Positions 19,400 through 25,143 of a stretch of DNA of 36,501 bases are shown in pieces. A program made the translations under genes and the position numbers. The notes beneath the pieces are model-generated. The model was not told the origin of the DNA, ran no database searches, and saw only the letters and a list, made by a program, of their open reading frames with translations. Position 1 is the stretch's first letter. Each line of letters starts with the position of its first letter. The DNA comes from Nitrosomonadales bacterium (GTDB lineage Bacteria > Pseudomonadota > Gammaproteobacteria > Burkholderiales > Gallionellaceae): the NCBI GenBank assembly GCA_016223025.1, contig JACRPU010000024.1:1-36501 (forward strand), read 5' to 3'.

Positions 19400-20170
19400 A
19401 TGAAAATCAAACCATCGAAAAAGTGCCTGGGAAGGTTGTTTATGGCCGTAGCAATTCCTGTTACAGGGGGTGTGTCTCTGGCCGATGCGGCAGTTATTGA
19501 GGGTTTTGTCGGCGCCAGCTCTACCCAGGTTGCGCCGGGTGTGACGGTTAAATTGCTGGATGGAAAGACGGGCAAGGTAATCGCCATGGATGAAACGAAC
19601 TTTTTTGGCAAATATAAATTCGAGGAGGTTAGCCCGGGGTTTTACAATCTGACGGTAGACAATATCACGCGCGAACTGATGGTCAAAGGGCAGGACGACA
19701 AGAAGCGCTTGGATATTGATCTCAGCGCCAAGGGTGGCGCCATGGACTACTCCAAGGCGGGCCGTGAACCCGAAGTGGCCGGTAGTTCGGGCAAGCCGGC
19801 GCGCAAGGAGGGCGGTAGCGGGGCCGGCCCCAGCAATCCCTCTCTTCAAGCCCAGATCGCTGGTGTATGGTGGGGCTATTCCGGTTCGACCGAACGCAAA
19901 ATTGGTCTCTGTGCCGATGGCTCTTACATGGACTATACCGAGTCCAGCTATTCCGGTCGCGCCCAGGATCCGGGAGGTACCTGGGGGACGGCCAGCCAGC
20001 GAGGCGGCCAGGGCTCCTGGGCCATTCAAGGCGATACGAACAGTGGCGTGATCAATGTTCGTTACAGCAACGGCAACACAACCTCGCTTCGGTACCGGCA
20101 GATGGGTGATCCTGGCTGTCTTGATGTCAACGGCAACACACTGTGCCGACAATCGGCGAGTTGTCGCTGA
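19400..20170 (+). CDS. Secreted protein with a carboxypeptidase-regulatory-like beta domain
   Basis: A 256-residue protein of unknown function. Residues 1-31 look like a signal peptide (basic MKIKPSKK, hydrophobic stretch, end at SLADA). Residues 32-110 read VIEGFVGASSTQVAPGVTVK then ETNFFGKYKFEEVSPGFYNL, the pattern of a carboxypeptidase-regulatory-like/CNA-B Ig-like fold. A Gly/Ser/Pro-rich linker (about 120-148) leads to a C-terminal beta-rich domain with IAGVWWGYSGSTERKIGLC and YRQMGDPGCLDVNG. GAGG lies 8 bases before the ATG. It stands alone between the GATase gene and the TA region. Periplasmic or surface location is inferred. Confidence 0.6.
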   Translation: MKIKPSKKCLGRLFMAVAIPVTGGVSLADAAVIEGFVGASSTQVAPGVTVKLLDGKTGKVIAMDETNFFGKYKFEEVSPGFYNLTVDNITRELMVKGQDDKKRLDIDLSAKGGAMDYSKAGREPEVAGSSGKPARKEGGSGAGPSNPSLQAQIAGVWWGYSGSTERKIGLCADGSYMDYTESSYSGRAQDPGGTWGTASQRGGQGSWAIQGDTNSGVINVRYSNGNTTSLRYRQMGDPGCLDVNGNTLCRQSASCR

Positions 20171-20206
20171 CCTTTTGCCTGCATTAAGAAGCTCTACCGC
20201 AAATAA

Positions 20207-20254
20207 CAGGCTTTTGCGCTGGGCAAACATCTCGCCCTGCAATTCCACGTGGAC
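20207..20254 (+). pseudogene. Fragment of a second glutamine amidotransferase gene
   Basis: The 48 bases translate to QAFALGKHLALQFHVD and align with QAFALGRHLALQCHVE of the gene at 18309-19022 (its bases 18786-18833). Many of the differences are silent, so this is the relic of a diverged homologue rather than a fresh duplication. Nothing else of that gene remains in the window. Confidence 0.65.
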
Positions 20255-20260
20255 TGGTAT

Positions 20261-20313
20261 TTGCAATCTGCTGCGCGATGCTGGCAGTACAACCGCAGTC
20301 CTCGAACGGCTAC
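20261..20313 (-). pseudogene. Internally deleted scrap of the adhesin 3' end
   Basis: Bases 20261-20284 match the 3'-end copy at 24115-24138 (TTGCAATCTGCTGCGCGATG at the start). Bases from about 20289 (ACCGCAGTCCTCGAACG) match 24235-24251 of the same copy. The roughly 100 bases between are absent. It directly abuts the amidotransferase scrap and marks the left limit of the adhesin-derived repeats. Confidence 0.6.
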
Positions 20314-20340
20314 AGCAATTCTCAATTTAAACGCCAAATA

Positions 20341-20733
20341 CTACGCGCGGTTCGCAAATGGATTGATGATGACCAGTCCCTCGATGCGTTCAAAATCAGT
20401 TTGATTGCGCGTCATCAATTTCAAACCGGCGGTCAAAGCTGTCGCCGCAATAACGGCATCGGGTAATTTGACCGAATACCTGGAGCGAAGCGCTATCGTC
20501 TGTTGCACAACGGAAGCGGAAAGCGGGATTTCACCCATGCATTGCAGCAGGCTTTCTGCGCTTGCTCGACTGGTTGCATCGTGCCCGCGCCATCCCAATA
20601 CCTCAATGGTTGTAATCACGGAAACTGCTGCGCCTTCAACCAAAGCTTGCTCAAACCGGTCAATAAAGCCTTGGGCTGAATCCTGGTTCAGATATCCCAT
20701 GATGGCATTGCTGTCGAACAGCCATACCGTCAC
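20341..20733 (-). CDS. PIN-domain toxin, VapC-like
   Basis: A 130-residue PIN-domain protein, a family of Mg-dependent RNases that act as toxins of VapBC modules. The first acidic residue is in VWLFDSNAIMGYL, the second in VITTIEVLG, and the third in KLPDAVIAATAL, followed by TRNQTDFERIEGL. The GTG at 20733 overlaps the antitoxin stop as GTGA and gives the usual N-terminus; an ATG at 20748 is the alternative. It lies immediately downstream of its probable antitoxin. The RNA target is not predictable. Confidence 0.85.
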   Translation of the reverse strand: MTVWLFDSNAIMGYLNQDSAQGFIDRFEQALVEGAAVSVITTIEVLGWRGHDATSRASAESLLQCMGEIPLSASVVQQTIALRSRYSVKLPDAVIAATALTAGLKLMTRNQTDFERIEGLVIINPFANRA

Positions 20734-20978
20734 AGCTTGCGTTCCCATTCACTGCGCACCGCCAGCATTTCCTGCTGCAATGCAAGGGCATCTTGTTTGG
20801 GGAAGCTCGCTTGCGCCGCACGCGCCAACGCCAGGATACCCGGTGCAGCATCTTTCTCTATGCTGGACTCTTCATACATCACAATCACCTTTGCATGTCT
20901 TGCGCTGGCTGGCAGCAAATCGCTCGCGACACTGATGCGGTGGTTAATTATGGATGCCTCCATTTCTAGTGCAATCAT
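20730..20978 (-). CDS. VapB-like antitoxin
   Basis: An 82-residue protein upstream of and overlapping the PIN toxin. Residues 7-35 (EASIINHRISVASDLLPASA and KVIVMYEES) look like a small DNA-binding beta domain of the kind found in VapB/DUF2281-type antitoxins. The C-terminal half (ALARAAQASFPKQDALALQQ) is helical and acidic, as expected for the toxin-wrapping part. GAGGGGTGA precedes the ATG at 20978. Family assignment is by context and pattern. Confidence 0.7.
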   Translation of the reverse strand: MIALEMEASIINHRISVASDLLPASARHAKVIVMYEESSIEKDAAPGILALARAAQASFPKQDALALQQEMLAVRSEWERKL

Positions 20979-21192
20979 TACGTCACCCCTCGGTTAGAAT
21001 TCAATCGTGCGTGCATTTTAGCATTGTCGCCTCCCCTTTTGACTGCGGAAAGGTCGCTGCGCAACAACGGGACTGCGCCAAGACCGTGCGAAGCGCAAGT
21101 GTCTGACGGCGGTGAAACTTTGCTTGTCACCACACCGGTAAAATTGTTCGTGGCTGAGGCCAGCGCGCCTTCAAACCTCGGCGCACATCCGG

Positions 21193-21566
21193 TCATTCCT
21201 TTTGTCGCAGTGGCAGCAAACGCAAGCGTGTATGGTTGGGGTCAACGGTCAACAGGGCGCCTTCTTCCAGATCGAGCTCCATCTGCCGCAACGCGGCAAT
21301 GACCTGCAAGCCAATCACGTCCGGGCTGACATCGTCCGCCCGAATTTGCACAACGCTGGGTTTTTCGCCTTGTGTTGCCGCGAGAATCGCACTGAAGTCC
21401 AGATCATGTGTGAGCACGACATAATCGTTGTGGTCGCGTAGGCCATGATCTCCGCATCCGGCGCATTGCGCCGCCCGATCATTGATCAGTGAACAGCTTG
21501 CATGCCCGCGCCAGCCAACAGGCCGACCCGGCGCGGCGAGAGGTTCATATCAACAATCAGTTTCAT
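21193..21566 (-). pseudogene. Decayed PIN-like (DUF5615) toxin gene
   Basis: Starting at an ATG (21566) that overlaps the DUF433 stop as ATGA, the frame reads MKLIVDMNLSPRRVGLLAGA then GMQAVH and hits TGA at 21486-21488, where the family has Trp. After the stop it reads SMIGRRNAPDAEIMAYAT. A one-base loss then shifts the frame, and it resumes as DYVVLTHDLDFSAILAATQG with an intact C-terminus to 21193. The DUF5615 signature residues (VDMNLSP, LTHDLDF) are recognisable. Two separate lesions make a working product unlikely. Confidence 0.8.
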
Positions 21567-21793
21567 CAGCCGGCCAGCGTTACCTCGCGCTCTTCCGAAC
21601 GCCATGCGGCGTAGCAAAGCGCCTGCATGATGTCCTCACGCTCAAGGTAGGGGTAGTCGGCCAGAATTTCATCAATGCTGTGGCCAGTTCCAATTTGGCC
21701 CACGACCATGCCGACCGTCACTCGCATTCCACGGATGCAAGCCTTGCCGCCCATCACTTCTGGTTGCTGGGTAATGCGATTGAATTGCGCCAT
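21566..21793 (-). CDS. DUF433 family antitoxin
   Basis: A 75-residue DUF433 protein: MAQFNRITQQPEVMGGKACI, RGMRVTVGMVVGQI, then SIDEILADYPYLEREDIMQA and LCYAAWRSEE. DUF433 proteins have a winged-helix-like fold and act as antitoxins to DUF5615/PIN-like toxins (VapB45 type). AAGGAT lies upstream of the ATG at 21793; the longer frame to 21817 is not needed. Its toxin partner next door is a pseudogene, so this is now probably an orphan antitoxin. Confidence 0.85.
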   Translation of the reverse strand: MAQFNRITQQPEVMGGKACIRGMRVTVGMVVGQIGTGHSIDEILADYPYLEREDIMQALCYAAWRSEEREVTLAG

Positions 21794-21817
21794 GACCCTA
21801 TCCTTATCGCCACACAT

Positions 21818-22031
21818 TACAGTTGTAGCGATTGATAAACCGTTTTACTGACCTATGTGGAAATCCTACCGAATCTGCTTCGACTATGCCAGTAAAAGTA
21901 AATTAGCTTCACCTTCCCCTTCCCCCTTTGGCTGGGGAAGGATCGTTACGCGGCAAATGGGAATCGAGGAAAATTTTATATTCGTTTCGCCCCTCACTTT
22001 GCAAAGGGAGATTGAGAAGGATTTTTCTGTG
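21818..22031 (-). other. Gap without a supported gene
   Basis: This stretch between the DUF433 gene and the first terminator-repeat copy contains a pyrimidine/purine-rich dyad near 21909-21938 (TTCCCCTT against GGGGAAGG), a type of short intergenic repeat seen again near nuo. No credible coding frame is seen on either strand. Confidence 0.4.
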
Positions 22032-22097
22032 GACCCACAAAGAAAATCCGCCCCGAAGGGCGGAGTTTCTGGAACAACCGGGCAAATCAAGACTAGC
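22032..22097 (-). repeat. Terminator repeat copy 1 (adhesin-derived)
   Basis: Contains CCGCCCCGAAGGGCGG (22048-22063) flanked by ACCCACAAAGAAAAT on one side and GGAACAACCGGGCAAATCAA on the other. It is nearly identical to the region just downstream of the adhesin stop (25079-25143). On the minus strand the hairpin is followed by ATTTTCTTT, an intrinsic terminator. Only a few bases of the adhesin 3' coding end (CTAGCTGCGGC) remain next to it. Confidence 0.8.
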
Positions 22098-22100
22098 TGC

Positions 22101-22151
22101 GGCCTCTTCCGGGAGAGCGGAAGCAAGCGTATCGCTACGCGAGTTTCACGT
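22101..22151 (-). mobile_element. Truncated copy of the TA-flanked hairpin element
   Basis: Shares the middle hairpin type (TCTTCCGGGAGA) and the terminal segment TCGCTACGCGAG-T-TTCACGT with the full copies at 23037-23154 and 31695-31806, but lacks the left hairpin. Its end falls on the stop codon of the HEPN gene (22151-22153). Confidence 0.55.
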
Positions 22152-22543
22152 CAAATTTGCCCCTTAATGAATTCGTCAGCCCACACCAATATTACTTCAA
22201 CCATCCTATCGGCCTCACCTCGTGTGACCAGGGCGATGTCTTCATCGTCATACCGAAACAGAACCGCATAAGGGTTCAGCACGGCAACCTCATCCGGTGT
22301 TTCAGGCGTAACGATTCCACTCTCTGCAAGCAATGCGGCCAGCGCAAGAAGGTTGTGCGTGCGTCCGAATGGAATTCCGCGCGCTGACAACACCGCCTTT
22401 ATCGCCTTCTCGATGGCTTGTTGCGCGTGAAACAAAACAATCGCATCTCGCAGATGGGCAGCCGGTTTCAGGTAAGAAAACACATCACGATCAGCCTTTG
22501 CCATGCGCAACAGCTTCTGCGCCTCTTCAAGCATTGGCGTCAT
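22151..22543 (-). CDS. HEPN-domain protein of an MNT/HEPN module
   Basis: A 130-residue all-helical HEPN protein: EEAQKLLRMAKADRDVFSYL, then LFHAQQAIEKAIKAVLSARG and FGRTHNLLALAALL are the family pattern. HEPN proteins paired with minimal nucleotidyltransferases form TA-type modules in which HEPN is usually the RNase toxin. The start at 22543 (MTPMLEEAQ) lies inside the end of the nucleotidyltransferase gene; the open frame extends to 22570. The canonical RxxxxH RNase motif is not clear, so activity is uncertain. Confidence 0.8.
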   Translation of the reverse strand: MTPMLEEAQKLLRMAKADRDVFSYLKPAAHLRDAIVLFHAQQAIEKAIKAVLSARGIPFGRTHNLLALAALLAESGIVTPETPDEVAVLNPYAVLFRYDDEDIALVTRGEADRMVEVILVWADEFIKGQI

Positions 22544-22889
22544 AAAGAACCTTCCCTTCCCGCAGCGCATGGTAAATCACCGTGCCGGGAACTTGACCGC
22601 GGCGTTCCATTTCTTTTTCAGAATAAACCAGCAAATCCACTCCGACACCGATAAAGCCTACGGTGCGATAAAGCCTGAGCATTTCCTGCCCTTTGTCCGG
22701 CACTTCACTCTCCACCACCATGAGGTCAAGGTCGGAACCTGCGTCAGCATCCCCGCGTGCGTAGGAACCAAACAGAATGATCTTGCTCGGATGTGCAGCC
22801 GCCACTATGCGTTCGACGGCAGCCTGGATGGTTTCAGGGGAAACTGAAGGCAGGCCAAGTTCCCATGAAACTGTTTTTTCTGCATTCAT
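22527..22889 (-). CDS. Minimal nucleotidyltransferase (MNT)
   Basis: A 120-residue protein with the polymerase-beta-like site IILFGSYARGDADAGSDLDL, which contains GSY-x-RG and the SDxD metal-binding aspartates, followed by VGVDLLVYSEKEMER with a third acidic residue. In MNT/HEPN modules such proteins neutralise HEPN, in studied cases by AMPylating it. AAGGA precedes the ATG at 22889. It overlaps the HEPN start by 17 bases, so the pair is co-translated. Confidence 0.88.
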   Translation of the reverse strand: MNAEKTVSWELGLPSVSPETIQAAVERIVAAAHPSKIILFGSYARGDADAGSDLDLMVVESEVPDKGQEMLRLYRTVGFIGVGVDLLVYSEKEMERRGQVPGTVIYHALREGKVLYDANA

Positions 22890-22976
22890 ATTGTTTCCTT
22901 GCATGCGAAGACTCGCGGTCGCTCTGGCGGTGTCCCATTCACAACAAATGCGTAATGTGTTTGTGCCTTATCGGGC

Positions 22977-23036
22977 GCACAAAAAACACCGCCCCGAAGG
23001 GCGGAGTTTCTGCAACAACCGGGCAGACCAAGACTA
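22977..23036 (-). repeat. Terminator repeat copy 2 (adhesin-derived)
   Basis: CCGCCCCGAAGGGCGG at 22989-23004 followed by AGTTTCTGCAACAACCGGGC and AGACCAAGACTA. It differs from copies 1, 3 and 4 by a few bases, mainly left of the hairpin. It is parted from the adhesin 3'-end copy at 23157 by the inserted element at 23037-23154. Confidence 0.8.
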
Positions 23037-23154
23037 ACGGGCATGGCGAAGATACCACCCCTGATAATGAAACTCGCCATGCCCGTTTCCCCCTATCCAA
23101 CTTTCCCCCGCACGCGGGAGAAAGGGCAAACGAATCGCTACGCGAGCTTCGCGT
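23037..23154 (-). mobile_element. 118-bp TA-flanked three-hairpin element, copy X
   Basis: The left part is a long hairpin with ACGGGCATGGCGA (23037-23049) pairing with TCGCCATGCCCGT. The middle hairpin is CTTTCCCCCGC against GCGGGAGAAAG. The right end is ACGCGA-GCT-TCGCGT. The element is bracketed by TA at 23035-23036 and 23155-23156. Removing it plus one TA joins copy 2 to the adhesin end exactly as in the uninterrupted copies at 23999 and 25144. It contains no coding frame, so it would move in trans. Strand is arbitrary. Confidence 0.75.
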
Positions 23155-23156
23155 TA

Positions 23157-23315
23157 GCGGCGGCGCCTGTTTTCTTCTTCAGATTCTTGCCCCTCCGGCA
23201 TCCTGATGCCATCGTCAACGATGTTATCTATTCCCGGCGGGCTCATGCCGATTTCGCCCGCGAAGCCATTTGCAATTTGCTGCGCGATGCTGGCGGTGCC
23301 GAAGCTTGCACCCGT
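23157..23315 (-). pseudogene. Copy A of the adhesin 3' end
   Basis: On the minus strand it encodes ASFGTASIAQQIANGFAGEI, GMSPPGIDNIVDDGIRMPEG and QESEEENRRRR, almost identical to the end of the adhesin gene at 25144. The natural TAG stop is replaced by TAA (23154-23156) made by the inserted element. Upstream of about 23315 the similarity stops, although the frame stays open to 23438. No start or secretion signal is present, so it is a stub. Confidence 0.8.
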
Positions 23316-23522
23316 TGCCTGATCGAAGCCAACGTGCTTGCCAGTACACTCGTTACCGCACTCGACAACACCCAGACGAAGGTTTGCGTGTAGTAGCCAT
23401 CGCGAAATCATGCCCGTTTTTGCAGAGGCTGCAAACACCGAAAACCGGCTTCCAATAAGGCTTTCAATAAGGCTTCAAGCGAATACATGGCAATTTTTAC
23501 CCACACTCTTTCACAATGACCC
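23316..23522 (-). other. Gap without a supported gene
   Basis: Between copy A and the small membrane protein gene nothing recognisable is seen; the minus frame continuous with copy A has no family resemblance here. Confidence 0.4.
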
Positions 23523-23759
23523 TTATTTTGTAATGAGCGTGTTTACGATCAACCCAATAATAGCCATGTTTAGCGCTATTACAATGCCTACCATCATTTT
23601 TAAAGCTGACAGCTCACCCTTGATTGTGCCCAGTTCAGATTCAGTTTTATTGAAGCGATTGTCGTAATCCGCGATTGCCTTTGCGGCGGCTGTTGCTTTC
23701 TCTTCTGAAGCGCCTGCCGACTTGAATGCGTCATATACCTCAATGATCAATGTGCTCAT
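23523..23759 (-). CDS. Small coiled-coil membrane protein, DUF1640-like
   Basis: A 78-residue protein: MSTLIIEVYDAFKSAGASEE, a helix with ATAAAKAIADYDNRFNKTES, a short coiled coil (ELGTIKGELSALK), and one C-terminal membrane segment MMVGIVIALNMAIIGLIVNT. The layout resembles DUF1640/CCDC90-type bacterial proteins, often found in mobile regions. A strong AAAGGA lies 7 bases before the ATG. It is flanked by adhesin-derived repeats and has no visible partner. Function unknown. Confidence 0.7.
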   Translation of the reverse strand: MSTLIIEVYDAFKSAGASEEKATAAAKAIADYDNRFNKTESELGTIKGELSALKMMVGIVIALNMAIIGLIVNTLITK

Positions 23760-23936
23760 GATTTTCCTTTCAAGGTTGACCTAGTTTAAGTGGTTTTCTA
23801 CTTTGGCGCAAAAATTTGACCTGGCATGCGTGTCTGACGGCGGTGCAAACTCCGTCCAGCTTTCGGCTGGGAACGGATTTGCCTGCCTTGTGCGACCCCT
23901 CGCGTGTGAGCCCACCGGCATACGCATCAGGCTGCC

Positions 23937-23998
23937 GCACCCACAAAGAAATTCCGCCCCGAAGGGCGGATTTTCTGGAACAACCGGGCAAATCAAGG
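23937..23998 (-). repeat. Terminator repeat copy 3 (adhesin-derived)
   Basis: CCGCCCCGAAGGGCGG at 23954-23969 with the same flanks as copy 4, directly joined to adhesin-end copy B at 23999. The stretch 23760-23936 upstream shows no gene. It shares the short run TGTCTGACGGCGGTG (about 23830) with 21099. Confidence 0.8.
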
Positions 23999-24262
23999 CT
24001 AGCGGCGGCGCCTGTTTTCTTCTTCAGATTCTTGCCCCTCCGGCATCCTGATGCCATCGTCAACGATGTTATCTATTCCCGGCGGGCTTATGCCGATTTC
24101 ACCCGCGAAGGCATTTGCAATCTGCTGCGCGATGCTGGCGGTGCCAAAGCTCGCGCTTGCCGCCGCACTAGCCGATGCCAGCGTGCCGGCCGCAGTAATC
24201 AGCGGCCCTATGCCGTTGCCTGTTATGTCTCCAACCGCAGTCCTCGAACGCCTACTGCGGAC
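23999..24262 (-). pseudogene. Copy B of the adhesin 3' end
   Basis: Minus-strand translation ends IAQQIANAFAGEIGISPPGI, DNIVDDGIRMPEG, QESEEENRRRR and TAG, about 95% identical in DNA to the adhesin end over roughly 160 bases. This copy extends further upstream, with GIGPLITAAGTLASASAAAS resembling the Ala-rich run before the adhesin end. An ATG at 24289 could start a 96-codon frame, but without a ribosome binding site or signal peptide a product is unlikely. Confidence 0.8.
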
Positions 24263-24291
24263 AACTGTTTTTCCCGGTTTCAAACACATTT

Positions 24292-24702
24292 CTAGCCCAA
24301 TATTGTTTCAGCCAGCATTGCCGGCGATAAAACAGCCACGCCCTGAATTTCTTTCCCGTAAAGCTGGCCGAAATGGGTGCGATCCCCCGTGATCAGCACG
24401 TCGCAGTGGTGAAGTATGGCGGCAGCAAGCACCGGCCTGTCCTTCTCTGCCAGGCTCACTGTATCCGGCAGCAGAAAATTGCCGGTACCCATGCCACCGA
24501 TTTTGATTCTGTCAGCCATCGCATTCAGCACGGAAAGGCCGCCTGGTGTTTTTGCCGCCAGATTGCGCCTCGCTTCCTCGAACACGTAAGCGTCTGCCCA
24601 TAGTTCATGTCCGTAAGATTCGGTGATGGCGAGAAGCCGCCTTACCGCGCCATCAGACCGGGCCGCCGAGAACAGAATGTTCGCATCCAGAAAAATTCGC
24701 AC
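24292..24702 (-). CDS. PIN-domain toxin
   Basis: A 136-residue PIN protein: MRIFLDANILFSAARSD carries the first Asp, VFEEARRNLA the conserved Glu, KDRPVLAAAILHHCDVLITG the third acidic residue and TGDRTHF the fourth. PIN proteins of this type are RNase toxins. It starts 4 bases after the AbrB-type antitoxin stop, so the pair forms a VapBC-like operon. Its stop is close to adhesin-end copy B. Confidence 0.85.
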   Translation of the reverse strand: MRIFLDANILFSAARSDGAVRRLLAITESYGHELWADAYVFEEARRNLAAKTPGGLSVLNAMADRIKIGGMGTGNFLLPDTVSLAEKDRPVLAAAILHHCDVLITGDRTHFGQLYGKEIQGVAVLSPAMLAETILG

Positions 24703-24706
24703 CGCG

Positions 24707-24946
24707 TCAATTCGGCTTTGCTTTTTTACTCAGCACGGTCGCCAACTCGGTTTCAGCCTCTTCAAATTCACGCAAGCGCTCGGCGCTATATAGCTCGATG
24801 GGCAAGGTAACAGCGGGTCGCAGCAAGATGCCTTCGGGGGTTGTTTCCGCGATCAACTGGTCTGCTGCGGAAATACCTAGCGCCTTGCGAAATTGGGTCG
24901 GGAGAGTAATTACGCCACGCCCGGTAATGGTCAGGGTTGTTTTCAT
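24707..24946 (-). CDS. AbrB/MazE-type antitoxin
   Basis: A 79-residue protein with the swapped-hairpin N-terminus MKTTLTITGRGVITLPTQFR, then KALGISAADQLIAETTPEGI and LLRPAV. This SpoVT/AbrB fold binds DNA and usually autoregulates a PIN or MazF toxin operon. The C-terminal half (SAERLREFEEAETELATVLS) is the helical toxin-binding part. The ribosome binding site is weak. The gap to 25078 on its upstream side shows no clear gene. Confidence 0.85.
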   Translation of the reverse strand: MKTTLTITGRGVITLPTQFRKALGISAADQLIAETTPEGILLRPAVTLPIELYSAERLREFEEAETELATVLSKKAKPN

Positions 24947-25087
24947 GTTTAACAGTATTGCAGAGAATCAGTAATGCTGCAACTGCATGTTACCTCTGCC
25001 TATCACCTCGGAGGCTGTAAAAAACTCGCCGCAAGCGCGATCCCTCCACTTCACTCTTGCAATAAAAGGCATGAATCTGCCGCACCC

Positions 25088-25114
25088 ACAAAGAAAATCC
25101 GCCCCGAAGGGCGG
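25088..25114 (-). terminator. Intrinsic terminator of tpsA (terminator repeat copy 4)
   Basis: On the minus strand, about 30 bases after the adhesin TAG stop, CCGCCC-TTCG-GGGCGG (25114-25099) is followed by ATTTTCTTTG. This is the parent arrangement of the repeat copies at 22032, 22977 and 23937; the shared block is about 25079-25143. Confidence 0.8.
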
Positions 25115-25143
25115 AGTTTCTGGAACAACCGGGCAGACCAAGG

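Noticed and set aside
20978-21196. A 72-codon minus-strand frame upstream of the VapBC-like pair
   Set aside because: No ribosome binding site, no motif, and it covers the region where the promoter of the pair is expected.
23154-24289. Adhesin-end copies as CdiA-CT/orphan toxin modules
   Set aside because: The repeated tail is the same in each copy and shows no toxin domain, and the neighbouring genes are self-contained TA pairs rather than immunity genes.
22032-25143. Repeated hairpins between small genes read as integron attC sites
   Set aside because: No paired RYYYAAC/GTTRRRY ends and no integron integrase in the window; the repeats include adhesin coding sequence and its terminator.
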